DNA of 64,000 bases, taken from positions 1 through 64,000 of the forward strand of contig NZ_JXYP01000003.1 in the NCBI RefSeq assembly GCF_000964005.1. Direction: 5' to 3'. The first letter of the stretch is position 1, and the number at the start of each line of letters is the position of its first letter. The stretch comes from Williamsia herbipolensis (GTDB lineage: Bacteria > Actinomycetota > Actinomycetes > Mycobacteriales > Mycobacteriaceae). Below, one piece after another: positions 58,010 through 64,000 of the stretch. The notes under the pieces were generated by a model, which saw nothing but the letters and a program-made list of their open reading frames with translations, was not told the origin of the DNA and did not search any database. Position numbers and translations under genes: made by a program.

Positions 58010-61000
58010 CGGGGTTTGGCCAACGGGAAGGCGAGGGTCTCGCGGATCGACTTGCCGGTCAGCAGCATCACCACGCGGTCGACGCCGATCCCCAGACCCC
58101 CGGTCGGCGGCATCGCGTACTCGAGGGCGTCGAGGAAGTCCTCGTCGACCTCCATGGCCTCACGGTCGCCCCCGGCCGCGCGGTCGGACTGTGCGGTCAG
58201 GCGCGCCCGTTGCTCCACGGGGTCGGTGAGTTCGCTGTAGGCCGTACCCAGTTCGACCCCCCAGGCGACGAGATCCCATCGCTGCGCCACCTCGGGGCGG
58301 TCGGGATCCGAGCGCGTCAGCGGCGACACCGACGTGGGGAAATCGACGTAGAACGTCGGCATGGTGGTCCGATCCTCGACGAGGTGCTCGTAGAGCTCGA
58401 GCACCAGCTGACCCGCATCCCACTCGGGTCGGTGGAGTATCGCCAGACTGTCACAGATCTCGCGCAGCCGAGCCGCATCGGTGTCCGGGGTGACCGGCGC
58501 ACCCACTGCGTCCGACACCGCGCCGTGCACCGTCCGGATCGGCCAGTCGCCGGAGATGTCGACCGCCGTCATCGCGCCATCGGGGCCGGGCCGCATGGCG
58601 ACGGCCGCACCGTGGGCCGCGATGGCCGCGGCCTGGATCAGTGAACGGGTCAGATGCAGCATCGTCATGTGGTCGCCGTGCGCGAGATATGCTTCGAGAC
58701 TGGTGAACTCGGGATTGTGCGTGCTGTCGACGCCCTCGTTGCGGAAGTTGCGACCGATCTCGAAGACCCGCTCGATCCCGCCGACGCACAGTCTCTTCAG
58801 GTAGAGCTCCGGCGCGATGCGCAGGTAGAGGTCGAGGTCGTAGGCGTTGATGTGCGTACGGAACGGCTCGGCGTTCGCCCCGCCGTGCACCCGCTGCAGG
58901 ATGGGTGTCTCCACCTCGAGGAAGCCCTGGGCGACGAGGTGATCACGGATGGCCCGCACGGCCAGGGCCCGCGTGCGCAGAGCGTCGGCCGCCGAGGGGT
59001 CGACGGCGAGCTCGACGTGTCGTAGCCGTACCCGGGCTTCGGGGTCGGTGAGGCCACTCCACTTGTCCGGCAACGGGTGCAGGCATTTGCCGAGCATCGT
59101 CCAGTCGTCGGCCAGCACCGACTCCTCGCCCGACCGGCTGCGCCCTCGACGTCCACGCACCGACACCAGATCGCCGAGATCGACGAACTCGGCGAATCGG
59201 TGGGCGACTCCCGCGTGCTCGCCGGCGTCGAACAGGACCTGCATCGACCCCGACGCATCGCGGACGTCGGCGAAGATCACGCCACCGAGATTGCGGGCCC
59301 GCAGGATTCGGCCGGCGATCTCGACCGGCAGACCCGACTCGGCGGCCAGCGCGGCGGCCACGGTGTGACTCGGCGGCCGGGCGGCCGGATAGGCGTCCAC
59401 GCCGGTCGCGGTGAGAGCGGCGAGCTTGGCCATGCGCACCCGGACCTGCTCGGGTCTGCGCGGTCCCGTCACCGAGGCCTCTGCCGCAGCGTGGATCTCG
59501 TCGATGACGGTGTCGATGTCGAGTCCGGCGGGGATTGCGGGGGTCGTGCCCACGTGGCGCCGCGACCCCATCCGGGTCCGGCGAATGTGGGGCATCGTGA
59601 CGAAACCCTCGGTGACGATCGCGGCGATGCCCGCGCGCAGGATGAACCGCGCGTCCTCGCTGCACAGGAACCGCGGGGCCCACTGCGGCAGGTACTTGGC
59701 GTTGGAGCGGTACAGCGATTCCATCTGGACGAACCGGGAGGCGAAGGTGAGCACGCCGTGCGCCCCCTTCATCACCGGTCCGGCACCGATCTCGCCGCCG
59801 CGTTCGAACACCGACCGGAACGCCGCGAAGTTCAGCGATATGCGGGTGACGCCGAATTCCCCTGCCCGGAGCGCGAACTCGGTCACCATCGCCTCCACCA
59901 CGCCGTTCACGGCATCGCGGTCGCGGCGCATCAGGTCGAGGGATGCGCCGGCGCGACCCCACGGCACGAACGACAGCATCCCGACGACCTCAACGGTCGG
60001 ATCCGTCTCGTCACCGGCGATCACGGCCTCGACGAGCAGGCACCGGTCGTCGTGTCGATCACCGAGTCGACTCAGGGCCATGGCGAAGCCCCGCTCGTCC
60101 TCGGTGTCGCGCCACCGGTCGGCGCGGTCGATGACCGCGGCCATCTCGTCCTCGCTGAGGTCGCCGTGGTGCCGGATCCGCACGGTGACACCGGCGCGAC
60201 GGGTGCGGGTGACGGCCTGTCGCACACCGCGCATGTCGGGGCCGTGGATGCGGTAGGTGCGGGCGTCGACCACCGCCTCGTCGCCGATGTTGAGCGCGGT
60301 CATCCCCGCCGCGGCGTAGGCGGTCGCGCCGCGTTCACTGGCGCCCATCGCGGCGGGATGCCAGCCGTATCGGTCGCAGAGGGTGAAGAACTCGGCGATG
60401 GCGTCGGGCCAGAACCGCGGATCGCCGATGGGATCGCCCGAGGCCAGCCCGACACCGACCTCGACGCGATAGGTGATGGCGGCGTGGCCGTTCGGCGCGA
60501 ACACCACCGCCTTGTCCCGGCGGGTGGAGAAGTACGCCAACGAGTCGTCGTCGTTGTAGGCGGTGATCAGCGCGCGGATCAGACGCTCGTCGGGCGGGGT
60601 CATCAGCCCCGCGAGCCGCTGCGAGCGGAACAGCACGACGGCGGCGGCGATGAGCGCGAGCGCACCCAGGAGACCGAGGAGTGAGTTGATGACGGTGTAG
60701 GTGTGGTTGCCGTCGAAGGTGCGCGTGCCGACCGACGCGAAGGTCACGACCCGGTTGAAAGCGTAGGGCAGGCGCTGCTCGGATTGGAGATCGCGGGGGA
60801 ACGCCTCGACCAGGCCCCACCCGACCAGGGTCGCGGCCACCAACCCGCCTGCCAACACCGCGAGCGCGGTGAGCAGTGCGCCGCGACGCACCCGTGTGTA
60901 GAACTGCCGATACCGCAGGATCAGGTAACCGAGCACGACGATGTCGATGGCGAGGCCGATCGCGACACCCACCCGACCGGCCGTCGACACCTCGTACTCC

Positions 61001-61395
61001 CGGGCGACGGCGGGGACGAGATAGATGCTGTTGGTGCCGGCGAACAACACGATGTAGCCGACCGTCACCCACCACGCGACGCGCTTGCGTGCCGAGAGTG
61101 CGACGGAGAGCAGGACGAGCACGAACGCCCACGCGAAGCTGGTGTCGGGTGCGGAGATGACGTAGGTGTCGATCCAGTCCCGCGGCACCGCGACGATGTG
61201 GCGGACGGTGACCGAGATACTGCCGACGACGGCGAAGGCGGCCAGCACGCCGACGACGCGGCCCGCGAACCGCGGTGCCCGTCCACCGTTGCCCGACGGG
61301 GTGCGGATGCGCTCGAGGATCCGCGCAGAACGCTCGACCGGATCGCGCCGTTCGACCGGGTCGAGACGCTTCTCGGCGGAAGCGGTGACGGTCAT
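58006..61395 (-). CDS. lysX: LysX: lysylphosphatidylglycerol synthase fused to lysyl-tRNA synthetase
   Basis: 1129 residues, as in mycobacterial LysX. The N-terminal part has about seven membrane helices (55-280); a cytoplasmic DUF2156/MprF transferase domain follows (about 290-610, with [22 protein letters not shown] in parts). The C-terminal half is a class II LysRS: OB-fold anticodon domain (660-760), motif 2 [20 protein letters not shown] (in parts) and motif 3 [14 protein letters not shown]. It charges tRNA with lysine and transfers lysine to phosphatidylglycerol, lowering surface charge and giving resistance to cationic peptides. ATG 61395 ([12 protein letters not shown]) was chosen. 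Its GTGA overlap couples it to the hydrolase. Confidence 0.95.
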   Translation of the reverse strand: MTVTASAEKRLDPVERRDPVERSARILERIRTPSGNGGRAPRFAGRVVGVLAAFAVVGSISVTVRHIVAVPRDWIDTYVISAPDTSFAWAFVLVLLSVALSARKRVAWWVTVGYIVLFAGTNSIYLVPAVAREYEVSTAGRVGVAIGLAIDIVVLGYLILRYRQFYTRVRRGALLTALAVLAGGLVAATLVGWGLVEAFPRDLQSEQRLPYAFNRVVTFASVGTRTFDGNHTYTVINSLLGLLGALALIAAAVVLFRSQRLAGLMTPPDERLIRALITAYNDDDSLAYFSTRRDKAVVFAPNGHAAITYRVEVGVGLASGDPIGDPRFWPDAIAEFFTLCDRYGWHPAAMGASERGATAYAAAGMTALNIGDEAVVDARTYRIHGPDMRGVRQAVTRTRRAGVTVRIRHHGDLSEDEMAAVIDRADRWRDTEDERGFAMALSRLGDRHDDRCLLVEAVIAGDETDPTVEVVGMLSFVPWGRAGASLDLMRRDRDAVNGVVEAMVTEFALRAGEFGVTRISLNFAAFRSVFERGGEIGAGPVMKGAHGVLTFASRFVQMESLYRSNAKYLPQWAPRFLCSEDARFILRAGIAAIVTEGFVTMPHIRRTRMGSRRHVGTTPAIPAGLDIDTVIDEIHAAAEASVTGPRRPEQVRVRMAKLAALTATGVDAYPAARPPSHTVAAALAAESGLPVEIAGRILRARNLGGVIFADVRDASGSMQVLFDAGEHAGVAHRFAEFVDLGDLVSVRGRRGRSRSGEESVLADDWTMLGKCLHPLPDKWSGLTDPEARVRLRHVELAVDPSAADALRTRALAVRAIRDHLVAQGFLEVETPILQRVHGGANAEPFRTHINAYDLDLYLRIAPELYLKRLCVGGIERVFEIGRNFRNEGVDSTHNPEFTSLEAYLAHGDHMTMLHLTRSLIQAAAIAAHGAAVAMRPGPDGAMTAVDISGDWPIRTVHGAVSDAVGAPVTPDTDAARLREICDSLAILHRPEWDAGQLVLELYEHLVEDRTTMPTFYVDFPTSVSPLTRSDPDRPEVAQRWDLVAWGVELGTAYSELTDPVEQRARLTAQSDRAAGGDREAMEVDEDFLDALEYAMPPTGGLGIGVDRVVMLLTGKSIRETLAFPLAKPR

Positions 61396-61467
61396 CGCAG
61401 GCGATCCCCTCTCCGGCCTCGTGTGCCCTCGACGTCGCGCGTCCCACGGTGTCGGTGTCACAGTGGG

Positions 61468-61490
61468 GCAGGTGACATGGTGTCACCTGC
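61468..61490. promoter_or_regulatory. 23-bp palindrome between lysX and the S4 gene
   Basis: Perfect 10-bp arms GCAGGTGACA (61468-61477) and TGTCACCTGC (61481-61490) with a TGG spacer, 73 nt upstream of lysX and 50 nt upstream of the S4 gene. A further GTCACA lies at 61457-61462. It is the strongest symmetry in the divergent spacer and a likely operator. Confidence 0.7.
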
Positions 61491-61539
61491 ACACCTGTGT
61501 CGTCATCGGGTGTGGGCGACCGGCGGCGAGGAGCGTGAC

Positions 61540-61770
61540 ATGGCAGAGGTGTCCGGCGAGGTCGAGATCGCCGACGACTCGATCCGACTGGGCCAGTTCC
61601 TCAAACTGGCGAACCTGATCGAGAGCGGCGCGGAGGCGAAGACGGTGATCGCCGACGGTGAGGTGACCGTCAACGGCGAGGTCGAGACGCGACGGGGTCG
61701 GCAGCTCGTGGTCGGCGACGTGGTCGCCGCCGGTGGCATCGCCCTGCGCGTGACCGGCCCTGTCACGTGA
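61540..61770 (+). CDS. S4-domain RNA-binding protein
   Basis: 76 residues from ATG 61540 with GAGGAG upstream. The whole protein is one S4 fold: IRLGQFLKLANLIESGAEAKTVIADGEVTVNGEVETRRGRQLVVGD (in parts LGQFLKLANLI, VIADGEVTVNGEVETRRG). It resembles the YaaA/YbcJ/RlbA group of small RNA-binding proteins linked to ribosomes or the replication locus. Function is not established. It is divergent from lysX and followed after 27 nt by rraA. Confidence 0.87.
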   Translation: MAEVSGEVEIADDSIRLGQFLKLANLIESGAEAKTVIADGEVTVNGEVETRRGRQLVVGDVVAAGGIALRVTGPVT

Positions 61771-61797
61771 GCTGATCCGCACCTAAGCTGATCCTCC

Positions 61798-62274
61798 GTG
61801 AGCGAATCGACTTTTCAGGCCACCGCCGACCTCGTCGACGAGATCGGCGCCGACGTCCGCAGCTGCGACACCCAGTTCCGCCAGTTCGGCGGGCGTCGTG
61901 AGTTCTCCGGACCGGTCCGCACCGTGCGCTGCCACGAGGACAACGCGCTGCTCAAATCGGTGTTGGGGACGCCCGGTGACGGCGCGGTCCTCGTCGTCGA
62001 CGGTGGCGCGTCGGTGCACACGGCGCTCGTGGGCGACCTGATCGCCGAGTTGGGTCGCTCGAACGGATGGGCCGGCGTCATCGTGCACGGCGCGATCCGC
62101 GACTCCGCCGTCATCGGCGGGATGGATTTCGGGTGCAAGGCGCTGGGTACCAATCCCCGCAAGTCCACCAAGACCGGTGCCGGCGAAGCCGATGTCGACG
62201 TCGCCTTCGGTGGCGTCACGTTCCGGGTCGGCGACGTCGTGCACAGCGACGACGACGGCATCGTCGTCGTCTAG
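61798..62274 (+). CDS. rraA: RraA-family protein (HMG/CHA aldolase-like)
   Basis: 158 residues, starting at GTG 61798; the TAAGCT element at 61784 suggests a leaderless or short-leader transcript. The family core [21 protein letters not shown] and then [12 protein letters not shown] contains the Gly and Arg-Asp pattern G-x20-R-D, shared with the divalent-metal 4-hydroxy-4-methyl-2-oxoglutarate/oxaloacetate aldolases. In E. coli RraA inhibits RNase E; in actinobacteria the aldolase or another role is as likely. A homologue exists in mycobacteria (Rv3853). Confidence 0.9.
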   Translation: MSESTFQATADLVDEIGADVRSCDTQFRQFGGRREFSGPVRTVRCHEDNALLKSVLGTPGDGAVLVVDGGASVHTALVGDLIAELGRSNGWAGVIVHGAIRDSAVIGGMDFGCKALGTNPRKSTKTGAGEADVDVAFGGVTFRVGDVVHSDDDGIVVV

Positions 62275-62313
62275 CCACATCAGCTCTGGGCGGGACGCGA
62301 GCCACCGCCTACA

Positions 62314-62333
62314 CTGACAACATTGTGTGTCAG
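62314..62333 (+). promoter_or_regulatory. Inverted repeat upstream of gabD2
   Basis: CTGACA (62314-62319) and TGTCAG (62328-62333) with an 8-nt spacer, ACATTGTG, 33 nt before the gabD2 ATG and 40 nt after the rraA stop. Plausible operator; it also separates the two genes into distinct units. Confidence 0.5.
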
Positions 62334-62366
62334 ATCGGCACACCGCTTGCGAGGAGAAGAGCCCCG

Positions 62367-63920
62367 ATGGCGAGACCGGACACCGCGACCTTCGACCGTC
62401 TTCGTCGACTGGTCGCCATCGACCAGTACGACGCCCGACCCACGCGGTCAGTACTCGAGGCCTACACCGGCACCGAGATGACCACCATCCCCATCGGCAC
62501 CGCCGAGGACCTCGAGGTGGCCGTGCGTCGTGCCCGGGCCGCGCAGGCCCGCTGGGCCGCGACGTCGCCGAAGGAGCGCGCCGACCTCCTGCTGCGCTTC
62601 GCCGCGCTGGTCTTCGACCGCCGCACCGAGCTGATGGACATGGCCCAGGCCGAGACCGGCAAGGCCCGTTCGTACGCACAGGAAGAGGTCATCGACGTCG
62701 CGCTCACCGCGCGGCACTATGCCAAGACCGGCCCGAAGACGTTGGCCGCCAAGAAGGTCAAGGGCATGATCCCCGGCGCCACCGACGTGCGGGTGCGCTA
62801 TCAGCCGAAGGGCGTCATCGGCGTCATCTCGCCGTGGAACTACCCGGTCACCCTCGCCGCGTCGGACGCCGTCGCCGCGCTCATGGCGGGCAACGGCGTG
62901 GTGATCAAGCCCGACAGCCAGACCCCGTACTGCGCGCTCGCGGTCGCCGAACTGCTCTACGCGGCCGGCCTCGAACCCGAACTGTTTGCCGTGGTGCCCG
63001 GCCCCGGCGGTGTCGTGGGGCAGGCGCTGGTGAAGACCGCCGACTACCTCATGTTCACCGGTTCCTCGGCCACCGGCGCCACGCTGGCCGAGCAGGCCGG
63101 CAGCCGCTTGATCGGCTTCTCCGCCGAACTCGGCGGCAAGAACCCGATGATCGTGACCTCGGGCGCCAACGTCGACAAGGCCGTCGAGGGCGCCGCCCGC
63201 GCCTGCTACTCGAACTCCGGCCAGCTGTGCATCTCCATCGAGCGCCTGTACGTCGAGAAGCCGGTGGCCGACGAGTTCACCCGCAAGTTCGCCGCCAAGG
63301 TCGCCTCGATGAAGGTGGCGCCGGCCTACGACTTTGACGCCGACATGGGCTCACTCGCCTCGCAGGCCCAGATCGACGTCATCGACGCCCACGTCAAGGA
63401 CGCGACCGCGAAGGGCGCCACCGTGCTCGCCGGCGGCAAGAAGCTCGACGAATTGGGGCCGTTCTTCTACGCCCCGACCGTGCTCAAGGGCGTCAACGAG
63501 CACATGGAGTGCTTCGCGACCGAGACCTTCGGCCCGCTGGTGTCGGTGTACGAGGTCGACTCGGTGGACGAGGCGATCAAGCTCGCCAACGACACCGATT
63601 ACGGCCTCAACGCCAGCGTCTTCGCCGGTAGCACCGGCCAGGCGCGGGACATCGGCGCTCAGCTGCGCGTCGGCACCGTCAACGTGAACGAGGGATACGC
63701 CGCCGCATGGGGCTCCACCGCCGCGCCGATGGGCGGCATGGGGGTCTCCGGTGTCGGGCGTCGCCACGGCACCGAGGGGCTGCTCAAGTACACCGAGCCG
63801 CAAACCATCGCCACCCAACGCGTGATCGGCATCGACGGCATCCGCGGTGTCCCGCGCAAGCTGTTCCTCAAGGTGGTGCCGACCTCGATGAAGCTGCTGA
63901 GGTTCCTGCCCGGTCGCTGA
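62367..63920 (+). CDS. gabD2: Succinate-semialdehyde dehydrogenase, GabD2 type
   Basis: 517 residues with GAGGAGA upstream. Catalytic residues: Asn in SPWNYPVTL, Glu in AELGGKNPM and nucleophile Cys288 in NSGQLCISIERLYV. The start MARPDTATFDRLRRLVAI and C-terminal tail LRFLPGR match mycobacterial GabD2 (Rv1731), which oxidises succinate semialdehyde with NADP and, together with KG decarboxylase activity, can link 2-oxoglutarate to succinate. It is longer than GabD1 by about 60 residues. No GABA transaminase gene is adjacent. Confidence 0.93.
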   Translation: MARPDTATFDRLRRLVAIDQYDARPTRSVLEAYTGTEMTTIPIGTAEDLEVAVRRARAAQARWAATSPKERADLLLRFAALVFDRRTELMDMAQAETGKARSYAQEEVIDVALTARHYAKTGPKTLAAKKVKGMIPGATDVRVRYQPKGVIGVISPWNYPVTLAASDAVAALMAGNGVVIKPDSQTPYCALAVAELLYAAGLEPELFAVVPGPGGVVGQALVKTADYLMFTGSSATGATLAEQAGSRLIGFSAELGGKNPMIVTSGANVDKAVEGAARACYSNSGQLCISIERLYVEKPVADEFTRKFAAKVASMKVAPAYDFDADMGSLASQAQIDVIDAHVKDATAKGATVLAGGKKLDELGPFFYAPTVLKGVNEHMECFATETFGPLVSVYEVDSVDEAIKLANDTDYGLNASVFAGSTGQARDIGAQLRVGTVNVNEGYAAAWGSTAAPMGGMGVSGVGRRHGTEGLLKYTEPQTIATQRVIGIDGIRGVPRKLFLKVVPTSMKLLRFLPGR

Positions 63921-63944
63921 CCCGACCGTGTGAGTCGTCCCCGC

Positions 63945-64000
63945 TCAGCCGCTGCGGCGTCGGCGACGCCGGCGCCGCAGGGCCACGGCGACACCGACCA
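63945..64000 (-). CDS. C-terminal end of a membrane-anchored protein (partial)
   Basis: Eighteen codons are visible before a TGA at 63945-63947, reading [18 protein letters not shown] hydrophobic end followed by eight arginines is the look of a final membrane helix with a cytoplasmic positively charged tail. The rest of the gene is outside the window, so no function is offered. It is convergent with gabD2, 24 nt apart. Confidence 0.5.
   Translation of the reverse strand, partial: VGVAVALRRRRRRRRSG

Overview
The window is a high-GC actinobacterial chromosome segment, most likely from a mycolic-acid-containing genus (Gordonia, Williamsia, Rhodococcus or Mycobacterium). The evidence is an fhaA-type gene beside tRNA-Leu(CAG), a leaderless furA followed by katG, a LysX-type fusion of MprF and lysyl-tRNA synthetase, a GabD2-type aldehyde dehydrogenase, and frequent GTG starts. 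The genus is inferred; no rRNA is present. I see no prophage, insertion sequence or CRISPR array. The region is ordinary core and accessory chromosome, dense in regulator-target pairs.

Layout. 1-9.5 kb: 5' end of fhaA, tRNA-Leu, a marC gene broken by an in-frame TAA, fabH, a pirin, a TetR/deazaflavin-oxidoreductase pair with twin operators, a four-gene osmoprotectant ABC operon, and a TauD-type dioxygenase. 9.5-20 kb: SRPBCC protein, GGDEF protein, ATP-dependent DNA ligase, a secreted RNase Sa-like nuclease translationally coupled to a barstar-type inhibitor, SAM methyltransferase, YccF, an SDR, a GAF-domain regulator, an HxlR/MFS pair and an acetoacetate-decarboxylase-like protein. 20-31 kb: MarR/VOC pair with twin operators, furA-katG, DUF1206, SRPBCC, an aldehyde dehydrogenase with two DUF779 paralogues, SDRs and a large membrane protein. 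31-42.7 kb: MFS/LysR/haloalkane dehalogenase, TerD, a two-component system facing two membrane genes, an HSL-type esterase, and an ABC exporter with its own two-component system in one overlapping operon. 42.8-51 kb: an EAL-DICT-GAF protein and gltBD. 51-64 kb: RibD-like reductase, a TetR/SMP-30 operon divergent from a thiolase-like/crotonase fusion, a secreted protein, lysX coupled to a hydrolase, an S4 protein, rraA, gabD2 and the tail of a further gene.

How the genes work together. Many transcription units are a regulator with a divergent or adjacent target and a visible inverted repeat between them (3.9, 17.7, 20.5, 32.2, 36.8, 39.1 and 53.7 kb). A 16-bp palindrome in front of the GAF regulator recurs, slightly changed, in front of the aldehyde dehydrogenase 9.3 kb away, suggesting one regulon. 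Translational coupling by 4-nt or slightly longer overlap links the osmoprotectant transporter, RNase/barstar, both two-component systems, the ABC exporter, gltBD and lysX-hydrolase. Two short tandem duplications whose length is a multiple of three (27 bp and 21 bp) sit exactly at gene 3' ends.

Most functions are assigned from family motifs read by eye. All regulator-site links are inferences.
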